Assembly (NCBI GenBank): GCA_964035795.1
Contig: OZ038321.1
Coordinates: 17,375,548-17,439,547, forward strand
Origin: Pterobdella sp. o SKG-2022
Lineage: Eukaryota > Annelida > Clitellata > Hirudinida > Piscicolidae
Direction: 5' to 3'
DNA: 64,000 bases
Shown here piece after piece: positions 13,401 through 31,620 of the stretch. The translations under genes and the position numbers were made by a program. The notes under the pieces were generated by a model, which saw nothing but the letters and a program-made list of their open reading frames with translations, was not told the DNA's origin and searched no databases. Positions within the stretch are counted from its first letter, which is position 1; each line of letters starts with the position of its first letter.

Positions 13401-15247
13401 GTCTATAAAAATGACATGATTTTATAGTGTGTTTTTGTAAAGATCTTAAAAGCGTAGTATAGATAAAAATAATGTTGATGATGAGATAAAAATTCCTTTT
13501 ATTGCAAGATTTTTATGTCATAATAATTAAAAAATTAAACTTTATATATGTATAGAATATAAGAATACGCTTGAAAACATCAGACGTGAGTTGGTTGTAT
13601 AATGAAGTTAAACGTAGCATAATATGTCAAGGATGCAACGATCATAAAGGCATATACATTGTAGACAATTGAAGATTAGTAATTTATAATGCGTGAGTCA
13701 TCTATAAAGGATGGCTGCTAAGAAGTTGTTTTTAAGCAGTTTTTTAAGTATTTAAAAAATATCGAAAAAAATTATATTACTAGAAATTCTACTTGATCAT
13801 TTTTGAAAATATAATTGGGCAAATCTGATATTCGAGACTTTGTCTTGAATCATTAAAAACATAAATAATTGAAATGAGAAATAATATAAGAACAGAAAGT
13901 TCAAATACCCGTGAACAGTACCATCTTCTTTGTATGACACCTGCACAAACTTGCCAAACCTAAGCAACATATGACAATATATTCAGCTTTCACTCTCATT
14001 TAAAGAATTTTGATTTTTTCAAAATAATGGTTGAAACTTTTTGAAGAGATATACAATACAAATATAGCCTATTATATGAACTCATACCTGCTAGAATTGT
14101 CATTATGAATAGTTTTAGCATTTCCAAATGCCTGAAATTAATTTACAAAATGTTTTAATGATGGAGTCAAAAAATAAGCTAACTTGAATTTTAAAATTTT
14201 TTAGACTAAGTTTTTGATGACTGATGGAGCCAATTATGTTGAAAAGTTTCAAATGTTGAACCTCTCCTTTTTCTTTTCAACCGTACATAAATTAAAAAAA
14301 TTGCTTATAATTGAAACTACCTCCAACACAGGTCCCACCCCAGCTATGTTCTTCTCTATTCCATGACTATAAAATCCTTTCTGACTCAAAGCTGAAAGGT
14401 GATGAAGTAAAAAATTGGCGTTTTCTGTTTTACCTGAACCTGATTCTCCAGAGATTACAATACATTGGTTAAGTTTGGATGCTTGCATATTCTGGTAGGC
14501 TGCATCAGCAATAGCAAAGATATGGGGAGGCAATTCGTGTAGTTTTTTTCCTTGATATAACTGAACATATTTTGGGTTGTATATAGGGAAGTAGTGGAAT
14601 GGGTTGATAGATATAAGAATTGAACCAATATAAGTATAAATTTGCTTATTTTTTAATCGTCTTTTTAAATTTTCTAGCAATGTTTTTTCATTAAGTTCTG
14701 GGAGATTACACAAGTCTTGATGGTCTTTACTTTTAGTATAAGACAAAAAATCAGAAAGGTTTTTCGGTTTGGATGTATAGCCTGTAAATGAGTTTCTATT
14801 TTTTTTGTTATGAGAAATTGTACCAAAAACTGGTCTTAAAACAAATCTATATAGTGAAAACTTTTTATCATATTCATTGTTATTGAGCATTTCAAAAATG
14901 CCATCAACAGGAGACTTCAAGCTTTTTCTATCATCAACATTACAAGGCCACATCTGCTGAAGAATTCCAGGATATTCATCCAAGCAAATGACTCTTTCTT
15001 TACAAGACTGACCTTCTTGAAATAAAACTTCTCTCAACTCCAGCTGATTTATTGTATATGATCTCAGTTGAGAGACTGAAGCAATAAGTGTTGACAATAA
15101 TTCTTTTGTTTGTTGTTTATTTGTAAAAGGCAATTCTATTTCTGTGTTTTCAGCAATTTTTGGAAAGCATTGTAACAACACTAAGAGTTTACGTTCTTGT
15201 TGATAAAACAAGTCATTTTTATGTTCCTTCAAGGCAAATCTCATCAT
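1..15247 (-). CDS. MYO9: Unconventional myosin IX (RA-motor-IQ-C1-RhoGAP), 3' end beyond window
   Basis: Single-headed actin motor that also inactivates Rho through a RhoGAP tail. I traced 41 exons (5' to 3'): 15247-14321, 14131-14088, 13959-13909, 13368-13306, 13050-12951, 12779-12670, 12448-12394, 12267-12187, 11378-11289, 11215-11102, 10965-10709, 10576-10435, 10308-10218, 10105-10001, 9624-9561, 9173-8583, 8194-8155, 7980-7870, 7759-7679, 7423-7313, 6715-6593, 6470-6321, 6167-6073, 5898-5833, 5748-5122, 4995-4495, 4225-4183, 3994-3848, 3509-3221, 3184-2934, 2775-2650, 2499-2375, 2291-2192, 2058-1953, 1791-1703, 1465-1408, 1312-1181, 1102-977, 780-675, 517-371, 114-1. They join in one frame for about 2249 codons without a stop; the stop codon lies left of base 1. 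The domain order RA, motor, IQ, C1, RhoGAP is unique to class IX. Junctions in the disordered linker (5748-2934) are the least certain. The ATG pair at 15247/15244 directly follows a TTTTAG acceptor-like site, so a 5' UTR intron or an upstream coding exon is possible. Confidence 0.93.
1703..2058 (-). other. MYO9: Myosin IX C1 zinc-finger domain (two exons)
   Basis: Exons 2058-1953 and 1791-1703. Reading across the junction gives His-X12-Cys-X2-Cys, then a [12 protein letters not shown] core and a final Cys, the zinc-ligand pattern of an atypical C1 (phorbol-ester-type) domain. Visible peptides are [20 protein letters not shown] and [14 protein letters not shown]. The donor is a weak GTTGGT, chosen because only it keeps the Cys-X2-Cys pair and the frame. 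In the family this domain precedes RhoGAP. Confidence 0.88.
2934..5748 (-). other. MYO9: Myosin IX disordered tail linker
   Basis: Exons 5748-5122, 4995-4495, 4225-4183, 3994-3848, 3509-3221 and 3184-2934. They encode roughly 620 residues of Lys/Asn/Ser/Glu-rich sequence with no recognisable fold. Highlights are an acidic run around [13 protein letters not shown] and a helix-prone end that leads into the four-exon region before the C1 domain. The segment 5121-4996 inside the open frame has a clear donor and acceptor (CACAG/GTTCGT and TTTTGCAG/AAGT) and is treated as an intron. Such linkers are long and variable in class IX myosins. Confidence 0.7.
5833..6470 (-). other. MYO9: Myosin IX IQ-motif neck (three exons)
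   Basis: Exons 6470-6321, 6167-6073 and 5898-5833 encode the light-chain-binding neck. The preceding exon ends [12 protein letters not shown] at the end of the converter. The neck starts [11 protein letters not shown] and carries IQ-like segments around [30 protein letters not shown] and [18 protein letters not shown]. Calmodulin or a related light chain is the expected ligand, from family knowledge. The first junction falls at the same converter position as in vertebrate MYO9. Confidence 0.85.
8583..9173 (-). other. MYO9: Myosin IX loop-2 insert exon
   Basis: A 591-nt exon of polar, low-conservation sequence (about 197 residues rich in Asn, Ser, His, Lys). It sits between the exon carrying [19 protein letters not shown] (10105-10001) and the exons carrying KPPSTSAQF and FFIRCIKSN, which is the actin-binding loop 2. 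Class IX myosins are known for a large basic insert here that tethers the motor to actin. The flanking small exons 9624-9561 and 8194-8155 keep phase through both junctions, so this is an in-frame exon and not a retained intron. Confidence 0.82.
14321..15247 (-). other. MYO9: Myosin IX N-terminal exon: RA-like domain and P-loop half of motor
   Basis: First recognised coding exon, 309 codons. The first ~155 residues fit the Ras-association-like region that precedes the motor in class IX myosins (ends near the peptide [12 protein letters not shown]). A ~25-residue polar spacer follows, then the motor starts with [20 protein letters not shown], as in vertebrate MYO9. Further on are [15 protein letters not shown] and the ATP-binding P-loop GESGSGKT. 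The exon ends at GVGPVLE with a GAG/GTAGTT donor, and the next exon continues [15 protein letters not shown] (switch I). Confidence 0.9.
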
Positions 15248-16285
15248 CTAAAATCGAAATAGACTATTAAATAATTGTTTTTAAATTTATACATCACAAA
15301 CCTTTTATTTGTATCAGTGTTTTTAAATCATTTTCAATATATGAAAATCTAAATTCCAAAAACTGAACTTAATAAATAAAGTTTAAATTTAAGAACAATT
15401 TTAAATTTTATTTAAATGTTTGTTAACACATCATATTTATTAAAATATATAACTTGATGAAAATGTTAGAATACGGACATAAAAAAAACAACAATCTATG
15501 AAGCAATGTGCTAAATATATAGTTTATTAAATAAATATATTCTAAAAATTATTTTTTTTCAGCAAAAATTATTGAATAAAATTTATCCTTTGAAGTAAAT
15601 GTCATGTTTTTCAAATAATCTTTATTCTAATTCGTGTGGTGAATCAAATATTTGTCGTTTGTGAATGAGCCACTAGCGTTTAAAAATAATTTACTTACTT
15701 ATTGTTTCAAACATCTTAGCTGTGTAAAATGAATTGTTAAATTGAATTTCCGAAAAAATTTGATGAATTCAGTTACAAAGCTTTTACATCGAGAAACGGG
15801 TTCTCTGAGAAGCTACACCGTGAATAAAAAGCGTGCAAAAAACTTCGCTTTTCAACCAGTTGATGTTTTATTTTTTTTTGCAATTTTAAAAAATGATTTT
15901 GTTTGGCTTTAGATACATTCAGACAATTTTTTTGAAAGTTATGTCATGTTGAAAGTAAGTCATTTTACCTAACATATCTAATAATTTTTTCTACCTTTTA
16001 GTTCTTCATACTTCAAAAAATACTCAACACTACAAAGTTTAATTTTTACATCTACAACTGAGAATACGTATGAAGATGAACTTTCACTTTTCGGAACAAC
16101 CTCAAATTTTGATGGATCTGGGCTTTTTGAAGCCCACTGTATTGTCTTGAAATGTTAAAACTATTTCATCTCATTAAACTTGATAGCTTTTCAACAGTTA
16201 TTTGCATTTAAATTGAAAAAATTTATTTTTTCGATGATTTCATTAAAAAGTAAATATACGAAAACATGAGGACTCGAAGCATAGT
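15248..16285. other. Intergenic spacer between myosin IX and the transacylase gene
   Basis: About 1 kb of AT-rich sequence upstream of the myosin start and downstream of the transacylase stop. No coding exon, RNA or repeat was recognised. It presumably holds the myosin 5' UTR and promoter, but no specific element can be called. Confidence 0.5.
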
Positions 16286-16291
16286 TTTATT
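16286..16291 (-). terminator. Poly(A) signal of the transacylase gene
   Basis: AATAAA on the minus strand, 26 bases beyond the stop codon of the malonyl-CoA:ACP transacylase gene. Position and orientation fit a short 3' UTR. Confidence 0.55.
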
Positions 16292-16316
16292 AAAATAATG
16301 AAAAAATGACAGTATA

Positions 16317-18523
16317 TTAAACAATAACACTAGAGTAATTTTCGTAAGCTCTATTATTAACCATTTTCAACAGCATGCCTAGTTGTTTTCCTGGTCCAAC
16401 CTCATAGACCGCAGGAAAGTGATGGTCCAAAGGCCTACTGAAAAGACAATGCAGTGTTTGCTCCCATTTCACTGGATTATATATTTGTTTGACCATCATC
16501 TTTCTGACGTGGTCAGCATTAATGAAGGGATGACCTGTGACATTTGAATGTACGGGAATGACAGGGTCGTTGAATTTAATAGCTTCTAATTTTTCGGAAA
16601 ATTTTTTTGCCGCTTCTTCCATTAATAAAGTGTGAAAAGCACCACTAACTGGCAAATACTTGGCTTTTTGAATATGAAATTCTTTGCGATTTCGAACTAG
16701 AAAATCAAGAGCCTTGAAAATTTAAGGAAAATTAGTTTAATATATGTTAATAAAAAATTGAAATTCGCTAGAGAAAAAATTCATAGAATTGATTGAGGAG
16801 GAAAGTAAAAAACCTACCTCAATATTGCCAGCTACCACTTTGCAACTTGGATGTAAGTAGTTGGAAATGGAACAAACAGGATTTGCGAATGATAATTCTT
16901 TTTTACAATATTCTCTGGCAGCTGAACAGGCAAACTAATAATTGGAATGTTAATTTTTTGACAACAGCCACTATGGAAATTTTAATTTAATTTTTTGACT
17001 TAAGCAAATGAGGCATAAACATTGAATATATGAAACAACCTTAAGTTTAGTATCTGCACTGGTGAACACAGTAAGCATGCCACTTTTGACTTCTTCAGAA
17101 GCCTTTTGCATTGCTTCCGCGCGGGCTTTAACCACGTGAATAGCTTCAAAAAAATTTGATAAAAGTTATGCAATTAAAAAGATAAGAATTGTTATCAAGG
17201 CTTTAGAAAGAGAAACATGGAAACTGAAATTTCGTCGAACCCTTCTTGAAAAAGAACAAATGACGAAAATAATGATGATGATATCAAACACTTTAATTTT
17301 AGAATATAAAATGAAACAAATAACTGAATGATAATCAGAATTTAATTGATAATCTCAATAACCATCTTCAAAAGAAATTACCCCAGCAAAAACCAGTGCA
17401 CTTATCTCTCCCACACTGTAACCAGTTGTTGTAATACATTTCTCTATAACCTAGATGAAGTATTAAATTGAAATATCACTTCAAACAATACATTGGATGT
17501 GAAAAATGAATTATTAATGAAACATAAATAAGGTATAGATGGAAAAAATTTTCATAAAAACATATGTAAGCTTACCCAAGGGTGTTCATGTTTGAGTTTT
17601 TCTATGGCAGCTAAAGATGTAACAACTACAGCAGGCTGGCAGTAGCTAGTTTTATCAAGAACATTCTTGGGACCTTGAAGACATATGTTGAGAAGATCAT
17701 ATCCTATAACAGAAGGTATATTATATAAGTTATATTAGATGAATTGAAAATTATGATTAAATTTTTTTATTACTACATATTAAAAGTTTTTTAACTTAAA
17801 TTTGTGTAAAAAAAGAAAACGGAAAATAGATTATAGCTGTTGGGCCAAGGTGGGATTAAGTCAATATATTTAGAGAACTTTATTCTAATGCTATATCAGC
17901 AAAGAATTGAATGGAACAAAAAAATTCGTCTTCATAAAAACATGTATTGCATGATATCACCTAAAATCTTGCCAGCCAAATTGAAGAGTTCTTCAACTTT
18001 TGGATATTGTAAAAGCTTAGATGCCATACCTACAAACTGACTTCCTTGACCTGGAAACATTACAATACTGGTATTTCGAGGATCTGTCTGAATCAAAAGA
18101 AATACAAATTTTTAAATTTTTTTTATAAAAAGTTCAAAAAGAATTCAAAAATTCACAATTATTTTTTGTTTATCTTGATAAATTTGAAACCTTGGGTCTG
18201 AAAGCCTTTGTTGTTTGATCTCTGAGTTTATTGAGTCTTTCTCTTTCTTTTAATTGATCTCTGAAAACTAAAGTATCAGATGGGAACTCCAGCCAGTGAT
18301 CAAGATCAGAATTAGGATGGGTTTGTTTAAAATTTTTAAATTTATTTTCTAAAAGTTTTTCAAGTTCTTTGTCTTTGTGGTATATATCTGTTTTTTCTTC
18401 ATAATTAGATGCTGTTGGCTTATCACGAAATATCCTTGAATATTTTGTTCCCCTATAAGATCTTTTATTCATATTTGAGAACATGTTTTTGAAAAATGGC
18501 TTTAAAAAATATGAAGATTTCAT
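16317..18523 (-). CDS. MCAT: Malonyl-CoA:ACP transacylase, mitochondrial
   Basis: Transfers malonyl from CoA to acyl-carrier protein in mitochondrial type II fatty-acid synthesis. Seven exons: 18523-18191, 18087-17961, 17703-17576, 17450-17363, 17143-17040, 16934-16818, 16712-16317, giving 1293 nt and 430 residues with phase kept throughout. Landmarks are IVMFPGQGSQFVGM at the fold start, the nucleophile elbow GYSVGE (Ser nucleophile), VVKARAEAMQKASEEVKSGM with the substrate-binding Arg, the catalytic His in LPVSGAFHT, and EVGPGKQLG near the end. The first exon (111 residues) begins MKSSYFLKPFFKNMF and is rich in basic and hydroxyl residues with few acids at its start, as expected for a mitochondrial presequence. 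A TTCAG acceptor just upstream of the ATG suggests a 5' UTR intron. The elbow has Tyr where bacterial FabD has His; vertebrate MCAT has Phe. Confidence 0.95.
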
Positions 18524-19381
18524 TATTTCAGTATGATGTTTCTCTAAAGTAACTGAATAAAACAAATATACTTAAAGAGAACTGCATGCAAATTAAAAAC
18601 TCGAGTTTACTTTTAACTTTAAAAATTTAATTGTGAACTATAACTTTATAAAACTACATCTATGAAAAAATTCAGAATTTTATTATCTATTAAATTTTAA
18701 GCATGCCATAATTTATTTGAAATTTGTTAATACTTTTTTTTAACAAAAAATTACTCTACTTCTTTGAGTTTTATCAAAATATAAAAACAAAAATATAACA
18801 TTGAAAAAAATATGCTTAATAGCAATAATTCTATCAAAAATATAGAGCTACTATCATTAGTTTCAAAAGACTCTGAAACTTTGAGCCAATTGTTTCGAAA
18901 TATAAAAAATTTCAAAAAATAGTAGAAAAACAAGTATTCTCTGACTAAGCAGCAATACTTCCTTTCATCAAATAGTATCCATAATTACTCTGGGTAGGCG
19001 ACTTAGGGTCTTTCATAGTACTCTCACTCACGATTTCATCTAGAATGTTTTTTTATTTTGGTGTTTTGAAGAAGACCAACTCAGACTTTTTCAAACTGCT
19101 CACTTTTGCATAATTTTCGATAATTTTCTTTTTTTGATTATGTTATCAACTGACACAAAAAAATCTTTGCAAATATAACTTTTCAGTTATTTTCAGAATG
19201 CTAATGTTTAATCAACTTGTCACAATAAATTTTCAGTCCTATAGCAACTTGATATTTTTATATTTGCTGTACATGTCTCAGCAACTGGGGTTGACCGCAG
19301 TCAGCCTAGATTATTGATATTATTATAGTGATGTATCATTTCAGAGACATCTTATGTATTTTTAATACAGTAATTAACTGA
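18524..19381. other. Intergenic AT-rich spacer
   Basis: Region upstream of the transacylase start. No gene seen. Open stretches here are Lys/Phe/Ile runs typical of AT-rich noncoding DNA. It contains the first copy of a 17-base sequence shared with a kinesin intron (19343-19359). Confidence 0.45.
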
Positions 19382-19382
19382 C

Positions 19383-20058
19383 CTCTCAACCTCGCACTGG
19401 TGCTTGGCTTACTGCACTTCCTGCTTTCAAACGTTTGTCTCCGTTACGCTGTGGCTCTCCGTACTGGCTCTAACGTGTGTCAAAATTTCACTTGTCGCTG
19501 TGGTGAAGTGGTTGAAAAGTTTGGGCTGCATCCTCTTTCATGTGTTAAAAGCGGAGGCCGTTATCCTCGTCATTGTGCTATAAACGACATTGTGTTTCGA
19601 GCTTTAAACGTCGCTGGCTTCAATTCAATCCTTGAGCCTTCTGGTCTCGACTTTGACGCTAGTAAGACCCGACGGCGTAACTGTTTTTCCGTATAAAGAA
19701 AGGAAGTACTTGAATTGGAATGTCACCCATACGGACAAGTTTTCTGCATCCGCATCTCTCAATTCGACAGTCTCTCCAGGCTCTTCTGCTTGTAATGCCG
19801 AGATTTCAAAAATCGTCAAATACGCATTTCTTCAGCTCCTTATTTGTTCACTCCTGTAGCGGTTGAGACTTTTGGGGTTTATGGCCCAGTCACTAGAAGT
19901 TTCTTATTGGAACTGGACAACAAAATGAAGGAACGTACCTCTGTCAATCTGGAGACAACTTGGCCTTTTCAACGCTTGTCGATTGCGATTTTCAAAGGTA
20001 ACTACGTGAGCTTACCATGTCCTTCAAAGCTGGCAAAGCACAAGAAGACGCAACCATG
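19383..20058 (+). pseudogene. Decayed retroelement ORF, C-terminal part
   Basis: Broken reading frame on the plus strand resembling the C-terminal region of reverse-transcriptase-like proteins that are common in marine and other invertebrate genomes. In order: SQPRTGAWLTALPAFK, a zinc-knuckle-like CRCGEVVEKFGLHPLSCVK, GGRYPRHCAINDIVFRAL, ILEPSGLDF, then after a frameshift RPDGVTVFPY, then after another shift FTPVAVETFGVYGPVTRSF and RLSIAIFKGN. At least three frame changes are needed to follow the homology, so it is dead. The local GC content is visibly higher than the flanks, consistent with an insertion. The exact clade cannot be named from this tail. Confidence 0.72.
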
Positions 20059-20630
20059 AAGGTGTGAATAGTTCTAGTGAATATTGCCTGAAGATTGACA
20101 CAGTTTCTACAAGAATTGAATTCTGCACTTCTTATTTTGTTGAAATATTACTTTTATTGATAGTTTTTTCAAATTTATTGTTGAATGTTTCAAAAGTTTA
20201 TTGTTCAATTTGAAAATCTTTAATAAATCTAAGAACCGTAGAAATAAAGAAAAAAAAAAATTAAACATCAATTTGAAGAATTTTTATACATTTACTTGAA
20301 CTTAAGCTATAAGTATTACCTTACCATAAAACATTAGCATCTTTTTAGTTGAGTGATTTGGTCTTCTATTTTCTTCCTTAAAATGTAGAAATGTTTCAAT
20401 TCAGTTTTATAGTATTCTTTTAAGAGGTCTAGTCAGCATTTCGAAGTTAGTTGTTTTGAGCGCTGTGTTTTTAACGGGCAAGAGTTCAGTAGGAACTTTG
20501 GAATAACCTCGTGTTATTCCATGAAATTTATAGAAAATTTTAAAAAATCATTAATTAAATTGAATAAAAAAATTTAATATTTACTTAAAAATAAATTTTA
20601 TTTGTCTGAAAATTTGCTTTTAATATTTAG

Positions 20631-21014
20631 TTAAACTACACTTGAGAAAGAGGAAAAAAAGCGTAGGCAAAAAAGAATGTTGGTAGCATTGCCGCGGACA
20701 ATTGCCAGAAAGATCTTCTGGCGCAACCAGACTGCTTCCAAAGGGTTCCCAGTCGCCTCGAAAAGTTTCCTACCTAACTCCTCAACAAAGCTGCCGGTTG
20801 AGGGGCCGCAGCAGTCCGTTGTCTGGAATGCAACGGGTTGAAAATGGAAGTTGCCCACCAAACCCTGATATTTGCGGTTTTTTAATATTTTCGCAGATTT
20901 TGCACTGGAACCCGACTCGATGGAGCTGGCGATAATGTGGGACTTGGAGAAAGCGTCCACAACAATCTCGTGGTATATGAATCGTTTTAGGAAAATGCTA
21001 ATGTTTTCGGCCAT
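20631..21014 (-). pseudogene. Second retroelement tail relic, opposite orientation
   Basis: Minus-strand frame showing the same family tail as the relic at 19383-20058 but a different copy. It reads VDAFSKSHIIASSIESGSSA, KNRKYQGLVGNFHFQPVAF, TTDCCGPSTGSFVEELGRKL, and ends AVWLRQKIFLAIVRGNATNI. The two copies face each other tail-to-tail about 570 bases apart. This one is still open across the visible tail but has no N-terminal part and no start context of its own. Confidence 0.7.
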
Positions 21015-21639
21015 GCTTATTAATTCTATATTATAGCTTAAACTTAAATAAATGTGTTTGAATGAATAAAATTGATGTTTTATAGAGTAATATATAAAGA
21101 CAATTTATTTAACGAAATTTTAGACTACCAGTCCGAGCTAAAGTCCAACTTGAAAATTATCGAATTCAAGATCCACCGCTTCCACACTTGGCCAGTTGTC
21201 TTGCCTTTGTCAACAAAAGAAAAATCATCCACCAAAACAAAAGAAAACGATTCCAGAATATCATTTTGTCTATACCTGCTACCAGAGTCTACTGTTGTTC
21301 AGGTTATAACAAAAAAGCAGTCTCAACGTCTTGCCCAAGACCATATGTTTTTACTAACTAGAGTTTCAAGAAGTTTTCTTATTTTTTAATTTTCTCTCAT
21401 TACATAAGCCTGACATTCAACTTTTTAGGTAGTTAGCTAAATAAGTAAACCATCTCAAAAAAATTCCGAAACAACTATGGGTTTCTCATAAATAATTTAG
21501 AAACAAGAAATTTTTTATAGAATTTTACAAAGTTGTTGCGCTAATTTTTGATTGTAAGTGAGATGGTAAATTTTCCTTTATATGGAGGTCATTTAGAGAT
21601 TCTTTCGAGAAGATAAAATTTTAAAAGACGTATGTAAGG

Positions 21640-21810
21640 TAAATGTAAAGCAGTATTTATAAAGCGCTTTTCCTTATAGATCAAAGCGCTTGCTACAAAT
21701 TTAATGTAGCGAAAACACACTGCGAAATTGTCGGCTCATGCGGGGTCGAATCCGGTAACTTTAAATAATTAGTCTAATGCTCAACCATTGAGCTATAGGG
21801 GTCGACGTAT
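21640..21810 (-). mobile_element. tRNA-headed SINE relic, copy A
   Basis: On the minus strand there is an A-box-like TAGCTCAATGGTTGAGC (plus 21779-21795) followed at tRNA spacing by a B-box GGATTCGACCCC (plus 21742-21753). There is no clean acceptor stem or anticodon loop, so it is not a working tRNA gene. A body follows that includes GCAAGCGCTTTG. Copy B at 62005-62150 shares the head spacing, AGACTAATT, a GCCG(A/G)CAATT block and the AAGCGCTT block, which supports one SINE family. Confidence 0.6.
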
Positions 21811-22313
21811 CAAAAAGATATCAATTAACTGACAACAAAAATAACTAATAATTTTTTTTATTTAAAAATAAATAAGCAAAAACACAAAAAAACTTAAAAT
21901 TTCTTTATTGACACACGATAACACGATGAGTTAGCCATTAATAGATCAAGTTTAAAACAATAGATTGGTGTGGTTTGAAGGATGAGTGATTATCAAATAA
22001 TCAAACCAAGATAAAATTCTAAAGCTGTACAAAAATTTACACACACACCACCGCAATTGAAGTGCTTTGACTATAATGATGTATAACAAAAAATTACTTA
22101 ATGGATATATTAAATGAAATACCATACAAAGAAATAGTTATCTAAAAATAATCTACAAGTTAATTTACAATGAAATTATATTCCTGTGCACAAATAGGTT
22201 CTATTAGAAGCAAAGCGGTGAAAAATGTATGACTCGAAATATTAAATTTTTAAGTTTTTTTTAAAGTGGTTAGCCGTAAGCATAATTATAAGATCTAACA
22301 GAATTTTTTATAC

Positions 22314-30160
<7,847 letters not shown>

Positions 30161-31620
30161 TTTCGTTTAATTAATGAATTTGAATAATCGCGTTTTGCCA
30201 AATGATATAAATGCTTTGGGGCCAAATATGTTTTTAACAAAATATTATCAAAATATGAAACTTTAACAACATATATATATAATTATCAAAATAACTAAAT
30301 ACTTGAAAAAAATTAAATTTTAAAAATTTACTTACTCGTAAATACCACTATGGTTCAAAACAGTTTTTTATTTAATAAATTTTAAGAGAAAAATTCTAGT
30401 TACTAGGAATTTTTTAAAGCTTCATTAGCCTAAATATTTGTGAAACTTATTTTATATTCATGATATTATTAAAACACCTGACCGTATTTGATTGGCTCAA
30501 GTTTACCAAGCGGCAATTTTAAATCTTTAAGAAATTTATATATCTTATTATAATAAAATCTATAGAAATTTTCATTGATAAGCGCTAGTTAGTGATCATA
30601 AAAATGAACTACAACTAAATATTTTAAGAAACTTGAAAAATTTTTTTTTAATTTTAGAAAAACACAATTAATTATTTTTTGAATTATATTCTTTAAACAA
30701 GTCTTAAACGTTTTATATTTTAACAATATTTTGGCATTTACTAAACTTTTTTAATATTAAAATGCTTTTTGTACTGTAAAAGTATACACGGTTTACTATT
30801 ATTACATTTTTGACCAAGGTATGTCATTATCATTTCTCTATCTTTTGCAAGTCTCACTGTTACAAACTTTGCAGTCATTGCCGAAGTTTAATTTGATTAA
30901 AAAATGAATGAAAATAAATATTGAACCTTGTATAGAGTTTTTTCTCGTGCTATTTGAAGCGTTTTCTCAAACATAACATTGTATAAAAACAATCACAAAG
31001 AACATCTGTCAAGTTGACACAGGATTAAACGTGGCAGCTTTTCGATCATTATTTCAATGATCTACTAATCGAACTATATTCAAGAACTTTTTATATGCTT
31101 GTCCGCGACTTAGTCTTGGCACTTTTTTAGCTTACTTTTCCCAAGCCTCTTCTAGAGTATGGGTTGCTCATATATTTTTTCAGACATATTTTTCATTTGT
31201 TCATTGTTGAAGCCAAAGGATAAACTGACTGATATATTGAAAGCTGGTTAATTCACATCCAGTGCGAATTGTATTCTGCTTGAATCAACCTGAATAAGCA
31301 ACGTGAAAAGAACTTGCACTTTTTCAGAGCTTGGTTAGAACCTAGAAATTTTTCAGCAATTTTTTCTTTTGTTGCGTGCTACACACTAAAATTTTTCCAT
31401 TATTTTCCCTTTTGTTGAAAAACAATTCCATTATTGTTCTGTGGGCTTTAACATGGAATTGAATCTGGTATTATTTATTATTAAAGACAAGACTAATCTA
31501 TCAAAGATATCATCACACCTATCACAGTAAAATAAAAATAAGAATAATAAAAATGAAGATAATGAATATATTGTCGAGCAACAACCAGAACGAGAAAATA
31601 AAATAAAATGGGATTATTGT
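30161..31620. other. Upstream region of kinesin-13, no gene
   Basis: Contains the presumed promoter and 5' UTR of the kinesin gene immediately above 30160. No TATA or initiator motif stands out. A GC-richer block near 30930-31400 shows no readable frame. From about 31440 the sequence grades into LINE-derived DNA. Confidence 0.4.

Noticed and set aside
21738..21800. Functional tRNA gene on the minus strand
   Set aside because: A- and B-boxes are present, but there is no acceptor-stem pairing or convincing anticodon arm, and a related diverged copy with a shared body exists at 62 kb, so a SINE is more likely.
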